A stretch of DNA of 64,000 nucleotides, from the NCBI RefSeq assembly GCF_017114865.1, contig NZ_JADEYH010000021.1, positions 1 through 64,000 on the forward strand, written 5' to 3'. Each line of letters begins with the position of its first letter. Position 1 is the first letter of the stretch. The notes under the pieces were generated by a model. The model saw only the letters and a program-made list of their open reading frames with translations. It made no database searches and had not been told where the DNA came from. This document shows positions 27,097 through 35,133 of the stretch, piece by piece. The position numbers and the translations under genes were made by a program. This stretch comes from Streptomyces verrucosisporus (lineage in GTDB: Bacteria; Actinomycetota; Actinomycetes; Streptomycetales; Streptomycetaceae).

Positions 27097-28064
27097 GACG
27101 CCACGACCTCCTCGCCGTCGGCGGCCGCGGCGGCGCCGTTCCCGGGGCCCTCCGGCCTTCCGGGCTTCCCCTGCTCTTCCCGGTAGTGCCGCAGGAAGAG
27201 CTCCTCCAGGGTGGGCGGGGTGCTGGTCAGGCTCCGCACGCCGGTCTCCGAGAGCCGCCGCAGCACGCCGTCCAGCTTGTCGGTGTCCACCTGGAGCCGC
27301 ACCCGGTGGCCCCGCACGGACAGGTCGTGCACGCCGGGCAGGCCGGACAGCCCGTCCGGCTCGCCCGCCAGCTCGGCGCTGACGGAGGTGCGGGTCAGAT
27401 GCCGCAGGTCGGCGAGCGACCCGCTCTCGACGGTGACGCCCCGGCGGATGATGCTCACCCGGTCGCACAGCGCCTCGACCTCGCTGAGGATGTGGCTGGA
27501 CAGCAGCACCGTCCGCCCCCGGTCGCGCTCCTCGGCGACGCAGTCGCGGAAGACCCCCTCCATCAGCGGGTCGAGCCCGGAGGTCGGTTCGTCCAGGATC
27601 AGCAGCTCCACGTCGGAGGCGAAGGCGGCGACGAGGGCGACCTTCTGCCGGTTGCCCTTGGAGTAGGTGCGGCCCTTCTTGGTGGGGTCGAGCTCGAAGC
27701 GCTCCAGCAGCTCGCCGCGGCGCCGGGTGTCGAGCCCGCCGCGCAGCCGCCCGTAGAGGTCGATGACCTCGCCCCCGGAGAGGTTGCGCCACAGGGTCAC
27801 GTCGCCGGGCACGTAGGCGACGCGGCGGTGGAGCTCGACGGCGTCCCGCCAGGGATCGCCGTCCAGCAGCCGGGCGGTGCCGGAGTCGGCGCGCAGCAGG
27901 CCCAGCAGGACGCGGATGGTGGTGGACTTCCCCGAGCCGTTGGGCCCGAGGAAGCCGTGGACCTCGCCGGTCTCGACGTGCAGGTCGAGTCCGTCGAGCG
28001 CGCGGGTGCGGCCGAAGGTCTTCACGAGACCGGAGACCGAGATGGCGGTGGTTGCCTTGGTCAT
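27093..28064 (-). CDS. ABC transporter ATP-binding protein
   Basis: The 323-residue ATPase has Walker A GPNGSGKSTT, signature NLSGGEVIDLYG-type and YSKGNRQKVALVAAF, Walker B LLILDEPTSGLDP and a switch His in LLSSHILSE. A C-terminal domain of about 100 residues follows, as in DrrA-like exporters. It is the first gene of the exporter operon and faces an operator-like region shared with the divergent regulator. Confidence 0.92.
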   Translation of the reverse strand: MTKATTAISVSGLVKTFGRTRALDGLDLHVETGEVHGFLGPNGSGKSTTIRVLLGLLRADSGTARLLDGDPWRDAVELHRRVAYVPGDVTLWRNLSGGEVIDLYGRLRGGLDTRRRGELLERFELDPTKKGRTYSKGNRQKVALVAAFASDVELLILDEPTSGLDPLMEGVFRDCVAEERDRGRTVLLSSHILSEVEALCDRVSIIRRGVTVESGSLADLRHLTRTSVSAELAGEPDGLSGLPGVHDLSVRGHRVRLQVDTDKLDGVLRRLSETGVRSLTSTPPTLEELFLRHYREEQGKPGRPEGPGNGAAAAADGEEVVAS

Positions 28065-28066
28065 GA

Positions 28067-28102
28067 TTGTGAAGCTACTTTAATTTCAGAAATTTGTGAA
28101 GC
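28067..28102. promoter_or_regulatory. operator-like repeats between exporter and MarR-like regulator
   Basis: The perfect 13-bp inverted repeat AATTTC-A-GAAATT (28082-28094) is flanked by two direct copies of TTGTGAAGC (28067-28075 and 28094-28102), 27 bp apart. The segment is strikingly AT-rich for this genome and lies in an 81-bp divergent gap. It is the probable binding site of the regulator at 28146. Confidence 0.65.
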
Positions 28103-28145
28103 AAGAAAATTGCCAGGATGGTCCAGGCGTTCGTGAACTGCGAGG

Positions 28146-28721
28146 ATGGGGCCCGTGGTGGTGAGTGAACAACCGAACGAGCCGGCAGGGCAGCCCGAGC
28201 CGGCAGGGCAGCCCGTGGACCCGCGCACGCGGTCCTACGGGCCCGAGGTCGCCGAGTTCGTCGAGCGTTTCGCCGCCGAGCTGACCGAGGCGGGCATGCA
28301 GCGCATGGCCTCGCGGGTCTTCGCCTGCCTGCTGACCGAGGACTCCGGCACCCTCGGCTCCGCCGAGCTCTCCGAGCGCCTGCGGATCAGCCCGGCCGCC
28401 GTCTCCGGCGCCATCCGCTACCTCTCCCAGGTCCACCTGGTCACCCGCGAACGGGAACCGGGCTCGCGGCGGGAGCGCTACCGGGTGCACGCGGACGCCT
28501 GGTACGAGGCGATGACCGACCGCGACGCGCTGCTCGGGCGCTGGAACGCCACCTTCGACCAGGGCCTCAAGGCCGTAGGCCCCGACACCCCGGCGGGCCG
28601 CCGCATAGCCGAGACGGCGGAGTTCTTCGACTTCATACGGCGGGAGCTGGCCATGATGCTGGACCGCTGGCACGCCCACCGTGAAGCCATGCGCGGCGGC
28701 GACTCCTCCGAGCCCTCCTGA
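28146..28721 (+). CDS. MarR/GbsR-like winged-helix regulator
   Basis: The protein of about 191 residues has a Gln/Pro/Glu-rich start, then a winged helix (LGSAELSERLRISPAAVSGA, followed by IRYLSQVHLVTREREPGSRR) and C-terminal helices ending in DFIRRELAMMLDRWHAH. The architecture matches the GbsR/MarR-type repressors that divergently control ABC-2 exporters in Streptomyces. GTG codons at 28155-28161 are alternative starts. It likely represses the exporter and itself through the repeats at 28067-28102. Confidence 0.85.
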   Translation: MGPVVVSEQPNEPAGQPEPAGQPVDPRTRSYGPEVAEFVERFAAELTEAGMQRMASRVFACLLTEDSGTLGSAELSERLRISPAAVSGAIRYLSQVHLVTREREPGSRRERYRVHADAWYEAMTDRDALLGRWNATFDQGLKAVGPDTPAGRRIAETAEFFDFIRRELAMMLDRWHAHREAMRGGDSSEPS

Positions 28722-28755
28722 CGCGCCCGTCCGGGGCTCGGCTCTCCCGGGGGAC

Positions 28756-29610
28756 TCATGCGGGCGAGGGCCGCTGGGGCGGTACGGGCGGAGGGCCGGC
28801 CGGCGGCACGGTCAGGCGCAGCGCCGAGGGGTGCGCCGTCCAGGTGCGGGTGAGGACGGGACCGGAGACCACCGCGTCGGCGCGGTAGCGGAAGTGCGGC
28901 CCCGAGACCGTGACCGCGCGGGCCCGCGCCCGCACCGGGCCGTCCTCCGGCCGCCGCCGCACGACCACGTCCACCAGACCGCCGCCCGGTGTGAGCGATA
29001 CCCGCTCCACAGGGCTGTCGAGGTCGGTCAGCAGCACCCCGTCGGCCTCGACGCGCAGCCGCGCCGCCCCGGGGCCGGGCGCGGGCCGGGTCAGGGTGCG
29101 CACCAGGGAGCGGCAGCGGCCCAGTGGTCCGCGCACCGGACCACCCGGGCCGTCCCGCGGCTCCCGCTCACCGTGCAGCGGCGGGATGCGCAGACCCCCC
29201 AGCACCACTCCGCCGCTGTCGTCTATCAGCAGGTCGAAACGTCTCTCCCGGCCCTCCAGCACCGTCCGGGCCGCCCGTACCGCGTCCAGCGGCACCCCCA
29301 GCGTCCCGGCCAGCGCCACCGACCCCGGCCGCCCCACCGGCACCACCGACAGCGCGCAGTGCGCCAGCCCGCGCTCCAGGTGCAGCAGCCGCACCGCCCG
29401 AAGCAGCGCCCGGTCGTCCCCTATCACCACCGGGCGTCTGCGGCCCCGCCGGGCCAGCGCCCGCGCGGCCTCCTCGGGGCCGTCCGGCAGGCACACCTTC
29501 ACTCCGGGGGAGCCCGCGGCCAGCACGTCCCTGGCGATCCGTACGGACTCCCCGTCCGTACGGCGTGCGAGGGGGTCGACGAGCACGAGCAGCGGATGCG
29601 GAACCGGCAC
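28756..29610 (-). CDS. diacylglycerol-kinase-like protein
   Basis: The 284-residue protein starts at a GTG after AAGGA. It resembles the DAG kinase/NAD-kinase-like catalytic fold: an N-terminal LLVLVDPLARRTDGESVRIA, a VVPVGRPGSVALAGTLGVP segment where DAGKs have the GGDGT-loop region and GTxND-like end, and a C-terminal beta sandwich. The canonical GGDGT motif is not intact (IGDDRALLRA instead), so lipid kinase activity is doubtful. It sits head-to-head with purA, as its S. coelicolor counterpart does. Confidence 0.65.
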   Translation of the reverse strand: MPVPHPLLVLVDPLARRTDGESVRIARDVLAAGSPGVKVCLPDGPEEAARALARRGRRRPVVIGDDRALLRAVRLLHLERGLAHCALSVVPVGRPGSVALAGTLGVPLDAVRAARTVLEGRERRFDLLIDDSGGVVLGGLRIPPLHGEREPRDGPGGPVRGPLGRCRSLVRTLTRPAPGPGAARLRVEADGVLLTDLDSPVERVSLTPGGGLVDVVVRRRPEDGPVRARARAVTVSGPHFRYRADAVVSGPVLTRTWTAHPSALRLTVPPAGPPPVPPQRPSPA

Positions 29611-29916
29611 CTCGGTCCTTCCTTCGGTCGTCCCGGCCGCCTGCGGCCACCGGGGGGGCGGCCGGAATCGGCGGCCGCGGACGGGAGTTGGCTGTGGTGG
29701 GTACGGACGGCGGGATCGGCGGGGGTGAGGCCGGGGGTCGTCGCGTTCGCCTCCCGTCGGAGGAGTCCGGTAATCTCTCGGTGCAAGAGCCCCTGTCGCT
29801 GTTGCGGTCAGGGGTTTCGTCGATTCGGGGCACCGGTCCGACGGTTCTTGTCAGCGCGTCCGGTCCACGGCCGACACGCACGTTGGACATGCCCCGGCCG
29901 GAAGGGGTGTACGCCT
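29611..29916. other. divergent intergenic region before purA
   Basis: This 306-bp gap holds TAATCT at 29771-29776, which could be a -10 box for purA, and a small CCCCTG/CAGGGG inverted repeat about 20-30 bp further on. No purine riboswitch fold or long ORF is evident to me. Confidence 0.35.
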
Positions 29917-31200
29917 GTGCCCGCACTCGTGCTGCTCGGCGCTCAGTGGGGTGATGAAGGCAAGGGGAAGGCCACCGACCTGCTCGGTGGCTCGGTGGAC
30001 TACGTGGTGCGCTACCAGGGCGGCAACAACGCCGGCCACACGGTCGTCGTCGGCGACCAGAAGTACGCGCTCCACCTCCTCCCCTCCGGCATCCTCTCCC
30101 CGGGCTGCGTCCCGGTGATCGGAAACGGCGTCGTGGTGGACCCGGCGGTCCTGCTCTCCGAGCTGAGCGGGCTCGAAGAGCGCGGCGTGGACACGTCCAA
30201 GCTGCTGATCAGTGGCAACGCGCACCTGATCACGCCGTACCACACCACGATGGACAAGGTGACCGAGCGCTTCCTGGGCAAGCGCAAGATCGGCACCACC
30301 GGCCGCGGCATCGGCCCGACGTACGCGGACAAGATCAACCGCGTGGGCATCCGCGTCCAGGACCTCTTCGACGAGTCGATCCTGACGCAGAAGGTCGAGG
30401 CGGCCCTCGACCAGAAGAACCAGGTCCTCGCCAAGCTCTACAATCGCCGGGCCATCGCCGTGGATCAGGTGGTCGAGGAGCTGCTCGGCTACGCGGACGC
30501 GCTGCGCGGCTACGTCTGCGACACCACCCTGCTGCTCAACGACGCGCTCGATCAGGACAAGGTCGTCCTCTTCGAGGGCGGCCAGGGCACGCTGCTGGAC
30601 GTGGACCACGGCACCTACCCCTTCGTGACCTCCTCCAACCCGACCGCGGGCGGCGCCTGCACCGGCGCGGGGGTGGGCCCGACGAGGATCGACCGGGTCA
30701 TCGGCATCCTCAAGGCGTACACCACGCGCGTGGGCGCCGGGCCGTTCCCGACCGAGCTGTTCGACGAGGACGGCGAGAAGCTGCGCACCATCGGCGGCGA
30801 GCGCGGCGTCACCACCGGCCGCGACCGGCGCTGCGGCTGGTTCGACGCGGTGATCGCCCGGTACGCCACCCGCGTCAACGGGCTCACCGACTTCTTCCTC
30901 ACCAAGCTGGACGTGCTCACCGGCTGGGAGAGCATCCCGGTCTGCGTCGCCTACGGGATCGACGGCCGGCGGGTCGACGAGCTGCCCTACAACCAGACCG
31001 ACTTCCACCACGCCGAGCCGGTCTACGAGATGCTGCCGGGCTGGTCCGAGGACATCTCGGGGGCCAAGGAGTTCTCCGACCTGCCGAAGAACGCGCAGGC
31101 CTATGTGAAGGCGCTGGAGGAGATGTCGGGAGCGCCGATCTCCGCCATCGGCGTCGGTCCGGGCCGGGACGAGACGATCCAGATCAACTCGTTCCTCTGA
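29917..31200 (+). CDS. purA: adenylosuccinate synthetase
   Basis: The 427-residue enzyme converts IMP, aspartate and GTP to adenylosuccinate, the first step to AMP. The GTG start at 29917 gives MPALVLLGAQWGDEGKGKAT, the P-loop with catalytic Asp. GGNNAGHTVV (catalytic His), TTGRGIGPTYADKINR, FEGGQGTLLDVDHGTYPFVT and the GTP-binding KLDVLTG are present. The following convergent genes are unrelated. It is far from the main pur cluster in S. coelicolor but only 4 kb from purD here. Confidence 0.97.
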   Translation: MPALVLLGAQWGDEGKGKATDLLGGSVDYVVRYQGGNNAGHTVVVGDQKYALHLLPSGILSPGCVPVIGNGVVVDPAVLLSELSGLEERGVDTSKLLISGNAHLITPYHTTMDKVTERFLGKRKIGTTGRGIGPTYADKINRVGIRVQDLFDESILTQKVEAALDQKNQVLAKLYNRRAIAVDQVVEELLGYADALRGYVCDTTLLLNDALDQDKVVLFEGGQGTLLDVDHGTYPFVTSSNPTAGGACTGAGVGPTRIDRVIGILKAYTTRVGAGPFPTELFDEDGEKLRTIGGERGVTTGRDRRCGWFDAVIARYATRVNGLTDFFLTKLDVLTGWESIPVCVAYGIDGRRVDELPYNQTDFHHAEPVYEMLPGWSEDISGAKEFSDLPKNAQAYVKALEEMSGAPISAIGVGPGRDETIQINSFL

Positions 31201-31262
31201 CCGGGCGGTCCCGGTCGGGGAGCCCTGACCGGGGAGCCCTGGCCGGGGGCTCCGACCGCGCC

Positions 31263-31303
31263 CACCGGGGGCCGCGCCGTACTCGACGGCGCGGCCCCCG
31301 GTG
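31263..31303 (+). terminator. hairpin terminator after purA
   Basis: Two perfectly complementary 18-base arms (31263-31280, 31286-31303) flank a 5-base loop, 62 bp past the purA stop and before the convergent MarR gene. Confidence 0.8.
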
Positions 31304-31347
31304 CGTGGGCCGGTGCGCGGCCCCGCGCGCTCACACCCCGGCCACGC

Positions 31348-31821
31348 TCACACCCCCGCCGACCTGCCGCCGTCCGCCTCCCGTGACTCCAGGCCGTCCA
31401 GCGCCTTCGACAGCCGCTCCAGCGCGTCGCGCACCTCGGCGAAGGCATCCTCGCCGCCCAGCGCCTCGCCCAGCCGCGCGGCGAACTCCGCGTGGCCCGG
31501 GGTGATCCGGTCCACCGCGGCACGGCCCTCCCCGGTGGGGGCGAGCAGCTTGGCGCGGCGGTGCGCGGGGTTGGGCTCGTACACCGCCAGGCCACGCTCG
31601 ACCAGCAGGTCCGCCACGCGCTGCACGCTCTGCCGGGTGACGCCCATGGCACGGGCTATGCCGGACACCGGCAGCGGCTCGCGCAGCACCGCGCCGAGTA
31701 CCTGCCACCAGGCGGCGGTCAGCCCGGCGGGCCGGGCCAGCCGCTCGGCGGCGGACAGGAACTGCCCGTTCAGCCGGAAGACGGCCAGCGCCGTGTCCGA
31801 CAGCAGTCCGGGGGCGCTCAC
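31348..31821 (-). CDS. MarR-family regulator
   Basis: The 157-residue protein has the MarR layout: N-terminal helices, winged helix PVSGIARAMGVTRQSVQRVA followed by the wing (YEPNPAHRRAKLLAPT), and C-terminal dimer helices. It overlaps the upstream DJ-1 gene by ATGA and shares its promoter, where two ACAG-N4-CTGT palindromes sit. It probably autoregulates the operon in response to a small molecule or oxidant. Confidence 0.9.
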   Translation of the reverse strand: MSAPGLLSDTALAVFRLNGQFLSAAERLARPAGLTAAWWQVLGAVLREPLPVSGIARAMGVTRQSVQRVADLLVERGLAVYEPNPAHRRAKLLAPTGEGRAAVDRITPGHAEFAARLGEALGGEDAFAEVRDALERLSKALDGLESREADGGRSAGV

Positions 31822-32429
31822 GCCGCTCCGCTCGCGCCCTCGTGGGCCGCCAGCACCCCGTAGGCGCTCGCGTCGGAGTGCCGGAACAGCCGGAACCAGG
31901 CGTCGAGCACCTCGGGCGGGTACACCTCCAGCCGGGTCAGGATCTCGCGGGCGAACGCCACCGGCTCGGTGGGACCGGCGGTGATCAGGTCCCCGTCGGC
32001 GCAGGCGTCGGTCTCGCGGTAGTGGCCGCCGCCCCGGTAGCCGGTGGCGGCCAGCACCTCGGCGGCGGCGCCGGTGTGGGGGCGGTCGTCGAGCAGTCCC
32101 TCCTTCGCCAGCCCGGTCACGGCCCCGCAGATGGCCGCGACGGGCACCCCGGCCGCCAGGAAGGCGCGGGCCGCCGCGGCGAAGGGCGGGAGCACCTTCT
32201 CCCAGGCGTCCGCTCCCGGCAGGATCAGCAGCGCGCTGTCGGCGGGCCGCAGGTCGGCGACGGACAGGCCGGGCGACACCTGCATGCCGCCCATGCTGAT
32301 CACGGGCTCGCCGCTCTCGCCCACGTACACCACATGGTGTCCTGCGCCGGTCAGGGCGGTGGTGGCGTAGGGGATCTCCCAGTCGGCGAAGGTGTCGTAG
32401 ACGGCGACGTGCACGGTCTTGCGTTCCAT
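31818..32429 (-). CDS. DJ-1/PfpI family protein
   Basis: The 203-residue glutamine-amidotransferase-like protein starts at MERKTVHVAVYDTFADWE after GGAGGAG; a longer frame to 32480 would run through the operator. The nucleophile-elbow Cys is in VAAICGAVTGLA, and the conserved acidic residue in DWEIPY. Members act as glyoxalase III/deglycase, proteases or chaperones; which applies here is not clear. The coupled MarR gene suggests inducible stress response. Confidence 0.86.
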   Translation of the reverse strand: MERKTVHVAVYDTFADWEIPYATTALTGAGHHVVYVGESGEPVISMGGMQVSPGLSVADLRPADSALLILPGADAWEKVLPPFAAAARAFLAAGVPVAAICGAVTGLAKEGLLDDRPHTGAAAEVLAATGYRGGGHYRETDACADGDLITAGPTEPVAFAREILTRLEVYPPEVLDAWFRLFRHSDASAYGVLAAHEGASGAA

Positions 32430-32462
32430 GGCTCCTCCTCGGAGCTGATGACCGGGATGCTT

Positions 32463-32497
32463 ATGACAGGATACTGTCATTTCGACAGCATCCTGTC
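32463..32497. promoter_or_regulatory. twin palindromic operators of the DJ-1/MarR operon
   Basis: ATGACAG-GATA-CTGTCAT (32463-32480) is a perfect palindrome with a 4-base spacer. GACAG-CATC-CTGTC (32484-32497) is a second one. Their centres are 19 bp apart, about two helical turns. They lie just upstream of the DJ-1 start and before the divergent GntR gene, so the MarR protein is the likely ligand. Confidence 0.78.
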
Positions 32498-32510
32498 AAA
32501 GGATGGGCGC

Positions 32511-32516
32511 TAGGCT
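32511..32516 (+). promoter_or_regulatory. candidate -10 box for the GntR gene
   Basis: TAGGCT lies 14 bp after the second operator and 76 bp before the GntR start, on the strand of that gene. Being next to the operators, this promoter could also be MarR-controlled. Confidence 0.4.
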
Positions 32517-32592
32517 GTCCCCCTGGAAAAGGGGGGGTGTGAATGACGGGCGGCGCCGTCACCCGGATGTTCGAAGCAGCGAGGAGGTGCCC

Positions 32593-33246
32593 GTGATCCA
32601 GCGCAGCACACTGCGCGCGCAGATCGCGGACGCGCTGCGCGACGAGGTCCTCGCCGGTCGTCTCCCGGCGGGCCGGGGCTTCACGGTCAAGGAGATAGCC
32701 GAGCAGTACGGCGTCTCCGCCACCCCGGTGCGCGAGGCACTCGTCGACCTGTCCGCGCAGGGACTGCTGGACGTGGAGCAGCACCGGGGTTTCCGCGTCC
32801 ACGTCTTCACCACCGCCGACTACCGGGCCATGGTCCAGGCGCGCACCCTGGTCGCCGAGGGCGTCTTCCGCAGGCCCGCCGACCCGGCCCGCCCCACCCC
32901 CGGCGACGAGCGGCTGGTCTCGGTGCGCCGCCGCGCCGAGGCCGCGGAGCGGGCCGTCCTCGCCGGGGATCTGGACGTGCTCATCGGCTACGACCTGCGC
33001 TTCTGGCGGGAGCTGGGCGAACTGATGGGAAACCCCTACATAACCGAGTTCCTGGACCGGCTGCGCGTGCAGTGCTGGGTCTTCGCCGTGCCGTACCTGC
33101 GCGAGCGGCCCGGCCTGCGGGAGCTGCTGTGGGCCGGCTACCGCGAGCTGGCCGACGCGGTCGGGCGCGGGGACGACGCGGCGGCCGGGCACCTCGTCGC
33201 GGCCTGCGACGAGCGCTGCCTCGCACTCGCCGAGAAGCTGGACTGA
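32593..33246 (+). CDS. GntR-family (FadR-type) regulator
   Basis: The GTG at 32593 is preceded by GAGGAGG. The 217-residue protein has a GntR winged helix (LRAQIADALRDEVLAGRLPA, then FTVKEIAEQYGVSATPVREA) and an all-helical FCD-type ligand domain (about 75-215). The FCD metal-binding pattern is incomplete as far as I can see. It diverges from the DJ-1/MarR operon. Its ligand cannot be predicted from the neighbours. Confidence 0.87.
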   Translation: MIQRSTLRAQIADALRDEVLAGRLPAGRGFTVKEIAEQYGVSATPVREALVDLSAQGLLDVEQHRGFRVHVFTTADYRAMVQARTLVAEGVFRRPADPARPTPGDERLVSVRRRAEAAERAVLAGDLDVLIGYDLRFWRELGELMGNPYITEFLDRLRVQCWVFAVPYLRERPGLRELLWAGYRELADAVGRGDDAAAGHLVAACDERCLALAEKLD

Positions 33247-33321
33247 GCGACTACGCTGTTGCGCCCGGAGCCCGTACCGCTCCGCGCTGCCCGCCCACCG
33301 CCCGCCGTATTGGAGCACCCG

Positions 33322-33972
33322 TTGGCCTGTGACCTCTGGCTGGTGCCGCTCGTCGACGTGCTGTGCCACAGCCCCGACAACCCCTTCGCCGAGGAACTCG
33401 CTTCCTACGACAGGGCGCTGAGCGCCGCCGGGCTGCCACCGGTCCCCGTCCACGGCTACATGCCCGGCCTGTCGGGCGACGTGGCGCCGGTCGCCGGCTT
33501 CGACTACGACGCGCTGCACTTCCTGCGCCGCGCCCATCTGCTCCAGCTATGCGGTCTGGAGGTCACCCCGGTCGACGAACTCGGCGGCGACTACGAGCGG
33601 TTGCTGGAGATGTTCGCCCCCACGGCCCAGCAGTCGCACCTGGTGTGGCACTACGACCACGCCGGCGCGTACGTCCCCCTCGACTTCCCCCACCCGCTGT
33701 CCGACGACGAACTCCTCGCCGGCGGCGGCCCGCTGGGCTCCAGCCACGGGCTGCTGCGCGAGCTGGAGGCGGTCGCCCCCCACCTGGGCATCGACCCCGC
33801 CAACCCGCCACCCGCCCCGGCGCCCCCGGCCGGCCCCACGGAGCTGGAGGAACCGGCGGCCGCGCCGGCGTACGACGGCGGGCCGTTCGCACGGGAGCGC
33901 CACGTCTGGCTGGGGCTGCACGCCGCGGCCACCCGGAGCCTGGCGCAGAGCTCCATGATCCTCTTCGGCTGA
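33322..33972 (+). CDS. conserved actinobacterial protein, unknown function
   Basis: I start at the TTG at 33322 (GGAG six bases upstream), giving MACDLWLVPLVDVLCHSPDN and 216 residues. The protein is soluble, rich in His, Asp and Tyr (HLVWHYDHAGAYVPLDFPHP) and has a Pro-rich segment before a C-terminal helix (LGLHAAATRSLAQSSMIL). I recognise it as a conserved Streptomyces protein found close to purA but know no function. An upstream TTG at 33259 would add 21 unconvincing residues. Confidence 0.7.
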   Translation: MACDLWLVPLVDVLCHSPDNPFAEELASYDRALSAAGLPPVPVHGYMPGLSGDVAPVAGFDYDALHFLRRAHLLQLCGLEVTPVDELGGDYERLLEMFAPTAQQSHLVWHYDHAGAYVPLDFPHPLSDDELLAGGGPLGSSHGLLRELEAVAPHLGIDPANPPPAPAPPAGPTELEEPAAAPAYDGGPFARERHVWLGLHAAATRSLAQSSMILFG

Positions 33973-34010
33973 CGCGGAGCCGGCGCCGCGTCGGCACCCG
34001 CCCGTCGCCG

Positions 34011-34757
34011 TCAGCGCGGCCCCTCCGGGGGCCGCTGCCGGGGCATGCTCGGCCGGACGCCCGACGGCATCGAGAAGCGGGACGGCTGCGCGGCCCGCTC
34101 GGTGCGCGCGCTCCAGACGGAGGAGGTCAGCGACTGGGTGTGCAGCGGCGCCGGACCGGAGCGGAACTCCACCATCCAGGCGGCCGTCTCGCCCCGCACC
34201 AGCTCGGTCACGTCCTCCGAGAAGCGCCGCAGCACCCCCAGGCACCGCTCGGCGGCCTCGCTCGCCGTGCCCTCGGTGGGCCCGAGCACCTCACGCACGC
34301 TCTCCGACGCCCACTCGTACTGCAGCATCTCCAGCCGCCGCTGGACCGCCTGCGCCGTGGCGATGCCGCGCATCCAGCCAGAGGTCAGCCCGAACCAGCG
34401 GTCGCACCCCGCGCACACGGCCGCCAGCAGCAGCGCGGGGAACGCCCACAGGGCCGCGCCCCGCGCCCCGCCGGCCAGTTCCAGCAGCGGCAGCGCGCCC
34501 CCGGCCGCCAGCCCCGCGGCGGTCCCCGCCCGCAGCGCCCCGGCCCACCGGCGCTTGCGCGCCCGGTCGGCCAGATACCACTCCACGACCTCCAGCGCCC
34601 CGCTCTCCACCCACCGGTACAGCTCGTCCAGGCGCTCGGCGGGCTCGCCCCAGTCCCCCAGCGGGAACGGCCGCCCGAGCAGGTCCCCGTGCTCGCCCCG
34701 CCCCGTGCTGCCGCTCATGCCGCCGCCCGTTCCGGGGCGCATCTCCGGCTGACTCAC
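34011..34757 (-). CDS. SLATT-like two-helix membrane protein
   Basis: The 248-residue protein starts at a GTG after GGAGT. Residues about 40-70 are a helix rich in Glu/Arg, followed by two adjacent transmembrane helices (about 75-95 and 98-115) and a long cytoplasmic helical tail, the pattern of SLATT/DUF4231 proteins. Such proteins are proposed pore formers linked to conflict systems, but no nuclease, STAND or nucleotide cyclase gene is adjacent, so that role is not supported here. Confidence 0.65.
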   Translation of the reverse strand: MSQPEMRPGTGGGMSGSTGRGEHGDLLGRPFPLGDWGEPAERLDELYRWVESGALEVVEWYLADRARKRRWAGALRAGTAAGLAAGGALPLLELAGGARGAALWAFPALLLAAVCAGCDRWFGLTSGWMRGIATAQAVQRRLEMLQYEWASESVREVLGPTEGTASEAAERCLGVLRRFSEDVTELVRGETAAWMVEFRSGPAPLHTQSLTSSVWSARTERAAQPSRFSMPSGVRPSMPRQRPPEGPR

Positions 34758-35120
34758 CCGCCACTCCCAACAAAGCCCTCGCTCGGATCCATTCGCGGAC
34801 GGACCTCACCTCGGACCGCTCGGTGCCCTTTCCTACCCCCAGAAGTGGGAGACCTCTCGGCCTTCGCGGTATTTCCGCCCATACGTGCATCCCGATTGGG
34901 TATACAGGCCCCGCCTTCCTCACCCGATGGGGTGAGAAGCGCGTTTCGGCTGCCGTTTTGCGCCCCTGACCACCCACGACGCCCCGCCGGCGCACCGGGT
35001 CTCCCGGCGGCGTCCCGAAGGCGGACGGCGGACGTCCGGCGGGCGCCCGCCGTCCGCCCCTCCGCCCGCCCCCGCCGTCCGCCCTCCGGGCAGGCCCGCC
35101 GGGGCCGGGGGAGGGGCGGA
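34758..35120. other. intergenic region between SLATT-like gene and purD
   Basis: No convincing gene is visible in these 363 bp. It contains TATACA at 34901-34906 in a locally AT-richer stretch (about 34860-34910) that could be promoter sequence. The following 35000-35115 is extremely GC-rich and repetitive in GCCCGCC-type words. The gene-order switch discussed in the findings falls here or just before. Confidence 0.4.
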
Positions 35121-35126
35121 TAGGGT
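35121..35126 (+). promoter_or_regulatory. -10 box of leaderless purD promoter
   Basis: TAGGGT followed by seven bases and the GTG at 35134 fits a leaderless transcript. A GTG at 35125 would lie inside the box. Confidence 0.6.
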
Positions 35127-35133
35127 GCAGGGC

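Noticed and set aside
29770..29860. Purine riboswitch upstream of purA
   Set aside because: No conserved purine-aptamer core or kissing loops are visible; the inverted repeat there is short and generic.
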